Of a stretch of 64,000 bases of DNA, positions 20,165 through 32,900 are shown one piece after another; within the stretch, counting starts at the first letter, position 1; each line of letters begins with the position of its first letter. The translations under genes were made by a program, and so were the position numbers. The notes under the pieces were generated by a model that did no database searches, was not told where the DNA came from, and was given only the letters and a program-made list of their open reading frames with translations. Source of the stretch: Axinella damicornis (lineage: Eukaryota > Porifera > Demospongiae > Axinellida > Axinellidae); contig OZ007512.1 in assembly GCA_963931865.1 (NCBI GenBank), positions 2,089,950 through 2,153,949 of the forward strand, written 5' to 3'.

Positions 20165-21743
20165 ATGGCTGAGGATATCATCCGCAAGCGCATTGAGAAA
20201 CTGTGCGATGTATTGCCCGCCCAGAGCCTGAACAACCTGTTCGGTGGCGCCGCCAATGCACCCCCGCAATGTCCCGGTCTCGGAGCAAACAACTTTAATA
20301 GCGGCCACCAGGATGGCTACTGCTCTGAATCCGTCGGCCTTACGGGGCCCACAGGGAGGAAACTACGACTGATCATGCAGCCTCAACCTTACGGTCTTAT
20401 GGGAGTCATGGGCTGCAACGAGCATAACCAGATGATAGGGGTCACCAACCGAGGCGTCGGAAAATTTAGGCTCGTTGTTTTCGATTCTGAATGCCGCATA
20501 CTAAGCGTAACCGAGACTACCGGTAAAGCCTCGTTCCCCAGCTTTGGCGGAGGGTACTTCTATTTGAACGACAAATACAACGCTGTTGTGGTCAGCGGCA
20601 ACACGTTGGCTTGCTACCCCACGAACCACGTGGAAAAGAAAGAGTCTGTGCATGCATTGGACACGATATGGACAAGCGACGACCTGGTTGTGATGATAAC
20701 CGGCAAAGCGACATCCGAAAACAGCGTCTATGTCGCAATGCCTGTTTGGCAAACTGGCAAGGACCAGAACCCCAACCTCTACTGGGTCCTACTTGCTGGC
20801 AACTATGACTTGGGTACCAGCACTCTGAATTCCAATGCCTTTATTGCCGTTGTGGAAATAACACCGGATAAAAGCGCCAGTGGGTTGTTCAACAAAACTT
20901 CTCGGTTCTCATGAATTGCGCAGACAGTGGAACAACAACACTATCGCTATCAGTGAGCAGGGCGTCTTCTTCGTCACCAACGCCTGTGATGACTCGGGTG
21001 CTTGTACCTCAGGGTACCTACACTCCTTCCGTTATGATTCCACATCGCGATCATCAAAGGTCCGGAAAAATTGGTCCACCAGCTATCAAAACAGTGGCTT
21101 CCTCAAGGTTGGGCAAACAAATATTGGCTCTGGCACCACCCCCACCCTCTTTCAGGGTAAAGATGGAACCGACCTCGTGGCCATTACCGACAATGCATAC
21201 CCAAAACTGCATGTGGTCATCTGCAACCGTGCTACTGGTAAAATTATCGACGAGGTACCTGTGTTTTCAAGCATGCGGGGATGCGCGGAGGCTTCTGTAA
21301 TTGGTGTAAACGGCCACGTTGTGGTTGAAAACAACTTTGGCCACACAGTTGGGTTGCTGAATTCGCAGTATGTTCCTAACGAGCCAGGCTTGGCCATGAT
21401 CAAAGTCAAGTCCGGCAAAGAGTGCGAGAGCAAGGTTGTCTGGCAGAATGATGGCTACCCGTCGGGCTTTCTTGCAATGAGCCAGCTTGCACGAGAGAGT
21501 GGAATCATCTTTGCTCATTTGTGCAACTGGAATGTTGCCGACTCAGCAACAAAGGGAGGTCTGTATAGCATTGCTGCCATTGATTCTTGGGATGGGCGTA
21601 TAATTTGGAATATCCCATTGGGACAGGGAGTGGACTATTGCCACGACTACGGCGGGATCTACTTCAACCGGACCGGTACTGGGACCAGCATCTACATGGG
21701 AACGATGGGGTATTTTGTTTCAATCCAGGACATCATACCGTGA
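20165..21743 (+). pseudogene. Intronless propeller-like (PQQ-like) protein gene with one frameshift
   Basis: Two overlapping frames (20165-20914 and about 20890-21743) make one protein of about 520 residues with no introns. The switch between them, near 20890-20912, requires one extra base (or two missing). The N-terminus MAEDIIRKRIEKLCDVLPAQ is helical with no signal peptide. A conserved-looking CPGLGANNFNSGHQDGYC and repeated strand-turn units follow (FGGGYFYLND, NSGFLKVGQTNIGSGTTPTL, VVENNFGHTVG, LARESGIIFAH, SIAAIDSWDGRIIWNIPLG). The 'D...G..IW' ending of blades suggests a quinoprotein-like beta-propeller; the exact family is not certain. The absence of introns, unlike its neighbours, suggests retroposition or horizontal origin. 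The frameshift could be a recent lesion or an assembly error. Confidence 0.6.
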
Positions 21744-21821
21744 GACAGCTGCTCAGATGTGACCTGAACTCGATTGTTACAAACTGTTCTGATCATTCAT
21801 TCATTTTCATTAGACAGTCCA

Positions 21822-22035
21822 TCCGCTGAACATTGAGTTTTTGAATTGTTGTTTGAGTTGTAACTAAACACGAAATTTTGGATAACCATTTGTAGCTGCT
21901 TTCATTGTTACCGACTAATCTCACTGATCTAATCCATCGGCTGAACATTGATTTTTTGAGTGCAAGCGTTGTAATTCATTTTTTAGTTGTAAATGTTTAA
22001 CGTGAGATTTTGGATACACATTTGCAGCTATAAGT
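21822..22035 (+). repeat. Tandem duplication in the 3' flank of the propeller-like gene
   Basis: Two diverged copies of a ~100-bp block (CTGAACATTGA, then TTTTGGATA and ACATTTG(C/T)AGCT-type words) follow the stop codon at 21741-21743. There is no coding content. Confidence 0.6.
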
Positions 22036-22090
22036 ATACGACCTAGTACCTACCACTGCAAACAGTTTAAGAAGCAGCTGCAGAAGAGCG

Positions 22091-22228
22091 TAGCCTCGTT
22101 CCCAGGCCTAGGCTACCCCGTTTTTTTTCTGTTCTTCGGTTTGCGTTGACGGATGCGGAAGAGTGGCACATCCGTGTATTATTGTCAACACAAACTGAAG
22201 AACCGGGGTAGGCCTGGGAACGAGGCTA
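22091..22228. mobile_element. Foldback element of the TAGCCTCGTTCCC family, 138 bp
   Basis: TAGCCTCGTTCCCAGGCCTA pairs with TAGGCCTGGGAACGAGGCTA. Inner arms TTCTTCGGTTTGCGTTGAC and GTCAACACAAACTGAAGAA also pair. The same inner core occurs at 4690-4786 and 49675-49805. Confidence 0.8.
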
Positions 22229-22531
22229 AGAAGAGCATGTACAAAGTATTAATGCCTAATATTAAACTTTCTATTATGAGCTTATGGGTATTCTCCGGGT
22301 TCATTTGGCTGTGACAGGGTGCATTAATTAATGAATAGCTGCAAGGATTGGCTTGTGGATTGTACAAAACATTGCACACACATCATTTTTGTATTTCAAC
22401 TGCATGCATGCGGTGCAATGGCCATACTAGTAAGTACAGGCACTGTATGCATATGGTCCCTATTATGGCCACCATGAACATCAGGCACTAAAGACCACCT
22501 CTGTTTCGTTTATTCCGACCAAGAATTAACA

Positions 22532-22684
22532 ACGTGGATATTGGTCCGGCAGGAAGTACATACTTTAGGTATAGGTACCGGAAATGCGCACACATCTAGA
22601 ACCGGCCTTAGACCTAATATAATTATACCCTAACCCATTGCCCTAACCCATTGCCCTACTTCCTGCCGGATCAATATCCACTTC
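22532..22684. mobile_element. MITE with 25-bp terminal inverted repeats
   Basis: GTGGATATTGGTCCGGCAGG at the left and CCTGCCGGATCAATATCCAC at the right are inverted with one mismatch, about 150 bp apart. The inside is non-coding and includes two copies of CCCATTGCCCTA. Confidence 0.75.
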
Positions 22685-23571
22685 GAACAATTAATGCTGA
22701 AGGTTGGTTGCAAGTAGCTAGCTGTAATAATGTGTGCAGATCTGTGGGCAGAGTGAACGCACGATTGTGTAGATAACAGAAACTAGTGACAACGTGACCA
22801 TATAGGGGGCCGGCGTAGCTACTTTTCGACGTGCGGCAATACCTTAAGGCTGAAATTCATTCGCCTAGGAGCTCCAATATAATTATCGCATGCAATATGC
22901 ATGTGTACACAGATGTACAGTGAATATCCCTTGGTCTGCGTTCATTAATATTCATAACTTCCGCTCACGCGACTCGTGATCAATTTATTGCCTAGGTTAC
23001 ACATCTCTAAGGCTTCTCGCCGTTTAACCCTTTAAGCCCCATTGATGTCTATAGGCGTCATTGAGACCCTATGCACTTGTAGGGCTTCTCGCCAGTCCAA
23101 AAAGAGACCAAAAAGTCTTCAGAGGGCCTAGGGACGACTTTAAGGCACGAACTCAAAAATTTGGTCAGATTTCGGTGCGCCTCCCCCACTAAACATACAA
23201 GCGGGGGGGGGGTTTCGAAGGGGGGACGGCAGCCCCCCCTTCGGCCTGTCGTGGGTGTTTTTTGATTTTAATGAGATTCATTGACCCAAGAATTTTTGAT
23301 TCTAATGATATTCATAGACCCCACCCAGGGCCTCAAGATAACCTGCAAATTGGTGGTGTAAGGTGTGCCATCAGTCAGATCTGGCCCAAGTTTAGGGAAA
23401 TGCTGGGCGAAAATCCGGCTGACATCCACCTTTGACCTCCGATTGCTGGCCTTGTGGGGGGTCATGAATATCATTAACGGTATTGCCAGAGGGGTCTATG
23501 CATTTCAAATCAGTTTCAACTCCAGCAGACAGAATGTAGCTGCACTTAGCTACACAAAGCTGGCTACGGGT

Positions 23572-23613
23572 AAGCCTCGTTCCCAGGCCCGAGACGGCCT
23601 GGGAACGAGGCTA
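23572..23613. mobile_element. Minimal foldback of the TAGCCTCGTTCCC family
   Basis: AGCCTCGTTCCCAGGCC and GGCCTGGGAACGAGGCT are separated by about seven bases. This is the shortest family member in the window. Related single ends follow at 23725-23795. Confidence 0.75.
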
Positions 23614-24184
23614 GCTATGGGTAATCCGTGAACATAGAGCCACTGTGTGTCACAATCCAGTCATGAGATGTATGAGGACAGCTTTGAGTCCTACTTTGCT
23701 GCATGTTGTCTTGCGGGGCCAGACCCAGCCTCATGGCCAAGGGAACGAGGCTAGGCCAGACCCTGCGATTTGAAGGCCTGGGTACGAGGCTAGGCCAGAC
23801 CCAGCAAGACTATGCTGCATGCATGTGTCTCTCCACTGGCTGAAACCTACTTCAAAGTCTGGATGCACAGTGTTTGGTACTGAAGCAGCAGCTAGGCAAC
23901 CCTTCTTCCAGCAGAGTAGAAATGCAGGTGCATGCAGTCCTACTTCTCCTATAGTTCCCATGACTCAGAAACCTGACCTTGCCTATATCCAACAGGCTGC
24001 AAAAAGACCCAGGTTGTTTCAACTGAAACTCAGAAAGCATGCATCCTAAAATGCTATCCTGTGGATGCATCTCAAGAGCGGCTTGGAGCGATCAAGGTCA
24101 TGGTAGCTAGCTACTCCTATGGTGTGCCTGTTTGTTATACCAAAATGATTAAAAGCAAAAGGCTACAATCAATGATGTCCTTGC

Positions 24185-24725
24185 TTGTTACCAAAGCTTA
24201 CAACGTGCGTACAATGTGTTACTAAGGTCTCCTCTACAAGCTTACAATGTGTTACATACATGCATGTGCCTAGCTACACATCACCAAAGTCACCTAGCTC
24301 TACAAGCTTACAACGTGCATACAATGTATTAAATTAAAAAAAAGAAGAAAAGAAAAAAGAGGAAAAAAAAAAAAAAAAAAGGATGTACGTACTTGTAACT
24401 AAACAAGGGACACTTTAGTAACAAGCAGAGGCTAAAAGCTTCCAACGTGCATACAATGTACGTACTTGTAACTAAACAAGGGACATTTTAGTAACAAGCA
24501 GAGGCTAAAAGCTTCCAACGTGCATACAATGTGCCTGCATGTTAACTTACCAAAGTCTACGGCTCCTCTACAAGCTTACAACGTGCGTACAATGTGCCTG
24601 CACAATGTTAATTACTAAGGTCTCCTCTACAAGCTTACAACGTGCGTACATGTACAATGTGCCTGCACGTTGGCAAAGACTCCTCTACAAGCTTACGTAC
24701 AATGTGCATACATGCAGCTACCAGT
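24185..24725. repeat. Degenerate satellite, CAAGCTTACAACGTGCGTAC units
   Basis: Roughly nine imperfect units with ACAAGCTTACAACGTGC(G/A)TACAATGTG, some preceded by CTCCTCT. A poly-A stretch (24360-24380) interrupts the block, and part of it (24395-24450 against 24452-24505) is directly duplicated. Non-coding. Confidence 0.75.
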
Positions 24726-25429
24726 GACTGGTAGCTGAGTGCCTGTTTGTTACCAAACATGTCAGTTTAGTGTCCCTTGAAATGATTACCAAAGTGCTGC
24801 AAAGTGTTGCCTATATAGAAGCTCCACAAACACACGGGTATAATTATTGGCCTAGAGTCTGCTACCTAGAGGTGAGCGTGGAAAAGCATGCCTATTTTGT
24901 AGCGGGTAGATTGACCTTCAGAAACTGCTAGTTGGTGTGTGTGGAATTTATTTGGAAAGACATTAGGGTACCTAAATCCTTGTTTTTGGTGCATTTACAT
25001 GACAAATCACCTTGCCATCGCTCTGCTCTGATCATCTTCGCTACTGATCATGACCTCTTTCTCACACCGACGTTTTGGCAGTAGAACTTTCCCCTAGCTT
25101 CACACTCAAACACTCACTTGTAATATTGTTGACGTCTTGGCCGTAGGAAATGTCATTGACTAACCATTCAATGGTACAACAGCAGCATATTTATACAAAC
25201 TGCGCACTACCAAATATAGTATGACACAACATATACCGTACTAAGCAGCGACGAAAGCTGGGCGGGGGACTGGGAACGAGGCTAGATGGTACTGCATGTC
25301 CATTCCACATCACTCACACCCAGAAGATCCATTTGCATTGCTGAGGTGCATGAGAGCCCCCATAAAATTTGTGATGCTACTTGTGCACAGAAATTTACAG
25401 TTGCAGTGTGAGTACGTAGCTGCAGCAAT

Positions 25430-25704
25430 ATCAGAGGGAGAGAGAGGAGGAAGAGAGGGAGAGGGAAGAGCTGAAGGCAGTCTTGATGAACAAGGATGCA
25501 GAGGTGAGGCAGTTGCAGGATCAGTTGAGGGAGGTGGAGAGGGAGTTGGGGGGTGCCAGAGAAGAGGTCCGAAGCTTCCGTCATGCCCTGCACCTTGTGA
25601 CAGCGCACCTCCACCGCCAGAATCAAGTTGCTCACGCTCTTCGTACTCGAGATTTTTGGTTAGCGAGGCGCGCGCACGAGCATCCTGTAACCTTAATGTG
25701 CTGA
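25430..25704 (+). pseudogene. Inverted coiled-coil exon fragment of the Death-NHL family, fused to other sequence
   Basis: The plus strand reads MMNKDAEVRQLQDQLREVER and ELGGAREEVRS, nearly identical to exon 4 of copies A-C, which lie on the minus strand. After RSF it changes into HALHLVTAHLHRQNQVAHAL, a segment also found at 61270-61330 behind a splice acceptor. Preceding bases match the same exon in another frame. This is an inverted, frame-broken fragment, most likely a by-product of the array's rearrangements. Confidence 0.65.
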
Positions 25705-26123
25705 AATTTAAATATCGTTGCTATATAGCTAGCTAGTGATATAACAGTCAGTCTACCCTTTTTGCCCAATTAAACCAACTAATTGTCGTTATAAGACATG
25801 AAACCATTCAAGAAACCAACAAGCTACCAATTAACAGGATGTCATTGTGCTACAGTAGCTACAGGTATAACACTACAATCCATGGTAGGCAAAATTTCAG
25901 TGTCCTCTCTCTATACTGTAGTTGAGCTGCATTTTTATCACTATGTTAGTGAGGCAATTATATATGGGGCAGTGTAGGTATTATGACTCCCATCAGTTTT
26001 TGCTATATATAATTATGTTTCACACTTAATCATTGTTTGGCTAGGTATATAGCTAGGGCGTATTTTCAAAGGGGGCATATTAGCGGGACACTACGGTATT
26101 AGCAGCATGTTTCCCCTCCCCAG

Positions 26124-26260
26124 GCTACACCCACCTACTATACTTCCCCCCTCTACGAGCTGATGTGTTCCCTAGAGGTGTTCCTCCTCCCACGATGCTC
26201 CCCCCACACCCTCACCCCCACCCTCCCACACCCTCCACTGTTTTGATTCCAGGACAACAG
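26124..26260 (+). pseudogene. Copy of the last NAF1 exon at the left edge of unit A
   Basis: CTCCCCAG|GCTACACCCACC matches the terminal NAF1 exon at 52969 with indels (ACTATACTTCC for ACTACTTCC), which break its reading frame. Flanks on both sides (TGTATCACTATTAGCAGCATG-like, and GGGGGTTTCCCCGTAT) also match, showing it is part of a larger duplicated segment. Confidence 0.7.
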
Positions 26261-26383
26261 TCACCATTTCATTGTGTACATTATCAAATGACTTCCAAAT
26301 TCTGGCTGATCAATGTGAGAGGGGGTTTCCCCGTATTGACACAGAAATCAGTGATCAATGATCTGTACAAAAATAATAATTAA

Positions 26384-26592
26384 TAATTGACCCCTCAGAA
26401 CCAGAGCTGGTCTAACCCACGAGCATTGAACTAGCCCCCCATAGTGTTTCAGGAGCTGCTGAAATTTCAAGAATTTCAAAATTTCGGTCATATGCTCATA
26501 CCAATTGCATATTTTTTACTCCATTTTGTACAATTCGTGCAATTTCCAGTACTTGACTTTGGCACTCTGGTTCTGAGGGGTTCAATTATGCA
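26384..26592. mobile_element. MITE with TTGACCCCTCAGAACCAGAG ends
   Basis: The left end is answered by its complement CTCTGGTTCTGAGGGGTTCAA about 180 bp later. The equivalent place beside copy B (about 36850-36880) lacks it, giving an empty-site comparison. Confidence 0.65.
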
Positions 26593-26769
26593 TTGCATCA
26601 GTTCTATAATTGCCACACACTGGAAAGGGTCGTACAGAAGGTAATCCGATATAGGTACTCCCATACAAATAAACAATAAAACGAGGCGTGCAGACAACAA
26701 GGAATTCTAATACAGGAAGTAAAATAGCTTAAAACAAAAGAATAATTTAAGGCATACATTAGTATTTAC

Positions 26770-26945
26770 ACGGGATAAATTGAACAAGAATTAAGTTCCT
26801 TAGTGTAGTTTTGAAAGAGCAAAGGGATGGGGCATTAGCTATGTCAAAGGAAAGCTCATTCCATAAAATGAACAATGTACAAAGAAAGAACATCAGATTC
26901 TATTCTTGACCGACTACAAGAAGAGTAAGGGTTAGGGCTAATTAA
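26770..26945 (-). mobile_element. LINE reverse-transcriptase C-terminal fragment
   Basis: The minus strand reads LWNELSFDIANAPSLCSFKT and TLRNLIL, matching the common LINE ending 'WN.LP......S...FK..L...'. Frames are broken. It lies between the NAF1 tail copy and copy A and is absent beside copies B and C. Confidence 0.55.
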
Positions 26946-26983
26946 TTAGTATGACATCATAATTATGACACTGATATAATTGG

Positions 26984-29900
26984 TCAAAACACTTGAATGC
27001 GACTGTTTTCAGTGTCACAGACATACAGGAATCCATCCTGGTCAGTGGTGATCCCATATGGCAAGTCTAGTTCTCCTACTCCACTGCCCTCCCACCCAAA
27101 TGAGGTGATGAATGCTCCTGATGTTTGGAAAATCGATATACGGTTGTTCCACCGCTCAGCGACATAGACATGGTCATGGTCCACATGGATACCCACTGGG
27201 TAAGACAGTTCACCCGGTCGACTGCTAGGCACACCAAATGTTCTCAGATATGTTCCATTCTGGGAAAACACCTGGACACGAGAATTGTCACGATCTGCAA
27301 CATACACACTACCAGCAGGGTCAAAGCTCAGATCATAAGGCGAACTCATCTCACCCTCACCACTTCCTGCTTTGCCAAAACAGAAGACGGATTTCAGGTT
27401 AGTGTCAAATACTTGTATCCTCTGATTGAGGGAGTCACAAACAAACAGCTTGTTGTCCTGACTGAGAGCAATGTCACAGGGAAAATGAAACTGTCCTGTC
27501 TTGCCACCCTCACCACCAACTGACTTCACTAATTTTCCATTGGAGTTAAACTTGGACAATCTGTGCGATTTTGTATCAGTAACATAAATGTTACTATCCT
27601 CGTCAATAGCAACTCCCAATGGGTTCAGCTTGTGCCTTCTGATGCCTGACCTAACAGATGTAGTGTCAATGCTCCTGATCCTCTTACAATCTCCACCGAT
27701 TATAGAGACTTTGTGGTACTCACTAACAACGAGCTCTCCACTGCTAGTGGTGGCTACCATAAGTGGATTGTGAAGTTCTTTGTGGATGACTCTGACTGGC
27801 CTGCCCAGTAGATGAGGAGCTTGCCTGGCGTACACTAGGAATGGGCTTCCCTGCACTGGCACATCATTCACTCGTATACTCAACTCGAATCGACCTCGTG
27901 TGTTAGGCTGGTATGAAACCTCATAAATGTCTGGGGTCTTGTGTGCTACACTGGCGGGAGTGACTGAGCTGTCTACGAGGGACCTCAGCTCTGTAGTGAC
28001 CTGCTGTTCAGTGGTACGGGGATCACCAGCCATGTCCACCAAGTGGACCTCAAAGTGAGCTTGTTGACCAGTCTCTGCCAGCTCCAAGCCCTGCCCAACC
28101 ACAGTGCATCTCTGAGGATCCGGCTGTAAGGCAGGGAGGGGTAGGGAGGGAGTAGTTGAAATTAGCATAATTATTTCTAGTGACTTCCTGCATTGCGTAC
28201 AGACAATCACTATAGCGACCAGCCCCGGGTACTTCCTTGATACGAAATGATTGCCTACCCATCATCTAACAATGGGATCTAAGGAGTGATTTAAAACAAG
28301 GTCACACGATCGCACATGCTTGTTCAATTTGATCTTGGGATAATGGATCTGGAAGTGCAATTTCGTTGTCAGTACCACCACCATCAACTACTAGTAGCCT
28401 CATTCCCAGGCCCTGTACCGACTACCTGGGAATGAGTCTATGTCAATGCATGGGTACTTCCTTGACAAAGTTTGTCTCCAAGCAGATTGATCACAAGATG
28501 TGTTCATTCGGTGTCAGTACCATCACCATCTAGCTAGCTAATGCTGTACATCTGGTAACGATCATTTCATGAAATTTCATGAGATGAGTTAGATTTGTCG
28601 GAGAGCAAGCCATTAATGGAATATGTAGCTTGCGTTTGTGGCTACCGTGTTTGTTGTGAGATGTGGGAAACAAGTATTCTCATGTGAAAACGTGCCGGGT
28701 AGCACTATACAAACAGGTTCATGTATGATGTGACACACACATTCCAAAACTACCTGAGATGCAGCATTCTTCTTCTCCCTGAGCTCTGCTATCAGCTGCT
28801 GGAAGGACTCCATTTGTCGGTGGGTAGCCTCTAGCCGTCTCTTCCCCTCCTGTTTCTCATCCTCAGCCTCCACCAACTTGGCCCTCAGCTCTGAGGTCTC
28901 CACCATCAGCCTGTGCAGTTCCTCCTCCTCCTCCTCTGATTGGCACCTGCTCACTCCCTGCAGTCGAGCTTGCAGTGTCTGCAGCTCTTCCGAAAGCTCT
29001 GCAATCTCCCTCTCCCTCTCTGCAATGGTCTGCTTGAAGCCCTCAACTTCAGAATGTGGTATTGCGTTATACTCCTCCTCCACAGAGGACAGTTGATCCT
29101 TGAAAAGAAATGAACACACACATAGTTGATACACCATTGTTGACTACGTGGTGTACACTAACCAATCAGGTGTGTATGCGAATTATTGCAACTAAAATCA
29201 AAATCAGTCAGCAAAATTAATTTACAAGCACCTTAATTTCCTTTTGAAGAGCCTCTTTGGAGCTAGCAGCACTCTGAATCAGTAGCATCTCCACCTTCAT
29301 ATTCTCCCTATCCAGGTAGATCTCCAACCTGTCCCTTTCCCGCTCCAGTTGACGTACGGTTGCCGACTTCCCTTCCAGTTTAACGGTCACCTTCTGGAGT
29401 TCCTCCCTCATACTTCGGGCCTCTTCTCTGGCACCCCCCAACTCCCTCTCCACCTCCCTCAACTGATCCTGCAACTGCCTCACCTCTGCATCCTTGTTCA
29501 TCAAGACTGCCTTCAGCTCTTCCCTCTCCCTCTCCTCCTCCTCTCTCTCCCTCTGCTGTCCCTGCAACTGCTGCAGAAACCTCAGCTCCCTCTGCCTAAA
29601 CTGTAGCTGCCTCTCCACTTCCTTCCTTCTCTCCAGCAACACCTTAACCCTCACATAGGCACCATCAGCCTCCTGTCTGGTGTGAAGTCGCTTGTTTCTG
29701 GCAGACATTCTCTCGTTTGTGGCCTGCTCAAGGGCGTGGTTTATCCTACTCAGTCGCTGGTCGTCCCCCTCCAGTTCATGGTTCAGCTGCTGAGCATGAC
29801 CGAGTAGTTGAGACTGGAGGGATGACACTTTCTGCAGAGAAGGAAAGAGAAATTGTATTTACAAGGGAACAAAATTAATGGTGTTGTTAATGAATTCAAA

Positions 29901-32900
29901 GTTCACTAGGTACCTCTTTCACAACAGGGAACTGCAGTAGCTCCTTTCTCTCCACTGCAGATGGGACTGCCACTCCTGCACATGTGAAAGAACAATGAGA
30001 TGGAAATTCATTAAATGGCTTGTCCACTGAACAATAGTACTGATTTATAATTCCACAGAAGCCACATAAGGAGATCCCTTCTGGCAATACTGGTAATGAT
30101 ATTCATGACCACCCACAAGCCCAGCAATTGGAGGTCAAATCCGTGTTCTTAGTTCTCTGTAGGCCTGTAGGTTTAGGTTGGTCCAAGCGTTCATGCAGCA
30201 CTCTTTACACTGTCGGTGTCTCTCACAGTACAAGAAGTTCATACATGAAGATCACACATGAATAGTATCTGTGGTGTCACTCACCATATTTCAGTGCAAC
30301 TTTCTGAGCGAGGGCTCCCATCCTCATCCCCACCAGAGCCCTGACCACGGTGGACCATGAGGCCTCCCTGGTCTGCCTCAGCCACGTCACAAGCATCTCG
30401 GTCTTGCAGTCCTCTGTCTCCCTGCGGTCTGCCCTGATCTTCATCAGCTCAGGTGGAGAGATGTCCAGGTAGATCCCCAGCTGGAACCACCTGATGACAT
30501 CGTGCAGCTCACAGACAAGATCTTTTATGGCGAGTTGAGCTGAAGAAAGGAGAGTGTGCCTCTCATTCAGAACAGTAACTGGACAACGTCATCATTACTA
30601 ACCGGAGGAATACCAGGGTTCTCCAGGGGCACCACACTCCCACCATGTAGCCCTTCCCATTTTATAGGCCTTGATTACATGCATGCAGTGTTCCCAACTT
30701 ATTTTCGCATTGCATGTAAAGGGGTCATATTGGAATGGTGTGAATCTCATTATTTATATACACTCTCTTAAACAGATTTCTGGCAAGCCAATGGAGGTGT
30801 AGAACAGCAATGAAAACTGGATAAACATAATTGAGCATTACTTAGCTAGTTATTAAAAAGCAATTTCAAAGTTGGTTACAGGAAGGAACCTGGAGTTACA
30901 TCCCATAGTTGCATTCACTGTACCTTAAGGCTACTATTAATTGTGGGGACTGATTTCAGCAAGCACAGCCGAATTCGCTAAAATTTGTAGTCACTAATAA
31001 TTAAAATAGCTTAATACCCTACCACATTGACTGATCCTGTGGAAATTGCTAAGTTGTACTCACAGTTAATAGCAACCTAGTATATTTTCGTTGCGTGTAA
31101 ATTTGTCGGAATGGGTAGATTGTGTCACTTGTGGCAGCCAGCTATTGGCAAATACAAAATTCATCAACCGCTGAATTCAGTACATATATACAGGATGGAA
31201 GTTTACTCATACCAAAAATTAGTGTATATACTACAAAAGGAAATAGTTGTTTTAAGGATTACAACCAGACCAGATACTGGAGTGACCCTTGAGTAAACTT
31301 TCAGCCACACACTCTGAATTAGCGCTGAGGGAGAATCCCGCAACTGTAGCAAGTACATGTATTACGCAAGCTGTTAGGATTTTTTTTGCAATGTTTACGG
31401 TAAGGGTATTCCTACATTAATAGTACAGCTAAATAAATAAGGAAGCCTCATTCCCAGGCCTTCTACACCTCCAGTTTTTGATTGACTGCAAGCAATCAAA
31501 AACTGGAGGCATAGAAGGCATGGAAACAAGGCCATAAATATGGTGCGTTGCTCCAAACATAGATACTACTTCCAAGAGCAGAATTAAGCTGTGTCCGCAA
31601 GCCCGGTACAAAGCATAGTTGTATGTATGACAGTCGCAAGCTAGTCCATGCAGGCAAGCCATATATGGTAGTAATACCCTGCTCAGTTGAACCTACGCGG
31701 GCTTCACGTACTACTTAGCGCTGTTGGCTCATTTCCTACCATCAAGATGGTGGCTAAAGAATGGGTGTGGCAGTGGCACACTCTTATTGTGATTAATTTT
31801 TGTCATACACCAAGATGAATATTTCCAAGATCCGGATCCGAGGAGCCAAAAGAATCCATGCATACTCGTGAGCTGCATGGTGCTCTCATATCCTGTTCCC
31901 CAACAAGCTTAGGAAAGGGTTACTATTGGGTGGACCTCTTTGAAATAACTGATCCGGTGGTTTACATAAGTAGATGTCACAATCATAAACCAAACTATGG
32001 AAAATGTTAAGGTTGGCTGCATTATAAGCCGCTACATGTATAAGACATACATGGGGAAACTCCCAGTAATGAGATCAGTGCATGGTATCACACTAACACA
32101 CACGGTCTCCTATACCTTGTCCAGGTGTCTTCTTGATCTTAGTCCTGTACGCCTGAAAGAGGGACCAGTAGTTAAACATTTCACTCTCCTTGAAGAGAGC
32201 CATGCAGGCAGAGTGGTTCTCCAGGGTCACTTCCACCACCCGGGCATCCTTCGTCACTGTATCAGGACGAACAAGAAACAGCTGAAGCTGGACATGAGTG
32301 GGGAGCTGATCACTAGCTGGCTGTTGGCTGCTAGCAGGCTGCTGGTCAGAGGTAGGCTGGACACTACCGGGCTGCTGGTCAGAGGTGGGCTGGACACTAC
32401 CGGGCTGCTGGTCAGAGGTGGGCTGGACACTACCGGGCTGCTGGTCAGAGGTGGGCTGGACACTCCTGGGCTGCTGGTCAGAGGTGGGCTGGACACTACC
32501 GGGCTGGTCAGAGGTGGGCTGGACACTACCGGGCTGCTGGCATTGAGTGGGGAATCCCACAGGGAATAGAGACTCCAGTTGCTGCTGAGCAGATCCTCTA
32601 TTAATGAGAAATTTCCTCAGATTGTGCTCAGAGGAGAAGGAGACTGGGAACAGAGGCACTTCCTCGCAGTGGACATCACCGACTCGAGAGACCCCACAAG
32701 TCTTCACCACCTCTTCCAGGGAGGATCGGATGGAGTGGAGGGGGAGACTGAGGCTGGGGTAGCGGCAGCTGAGGGTGAGTTCTCCCTCAATGGAGCACCC
32801 AACTTGAGCAGGTTGGCCGTTGATGGTGACTGGTGTTCTCAGCAGGAAGAAGCTGCTGTAGTAGGTGGTGTGGGGAGTTAGTCGGAGCTGGCTTGGTAGG

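Noticed and set aside
27125..27523. Plus-strand frames opposite the NHL exons (similar at 37363, 53987, 62522)
   Set aside because: Antisense shadows of the NHL repeats; no family match and no codon conservation beyond that forced by the real strand.
28878..29096. Plus-strand Ser/Leu-rich frame (also 39085-39309 and 56190-56408)
   Set aside because: Shadow of the Glu/Gln-rich coiled-coil exon on the minus strand, seen at the same place in every copy.
31997..32569. 190-codon plus-strand frame with TGLLVRGGLD repeats
   Set aside because: Antisense of the QPGSVQPTSDQ repeat in exon 1 of copy A; the minus strand has start, splice sites and homologous copies.
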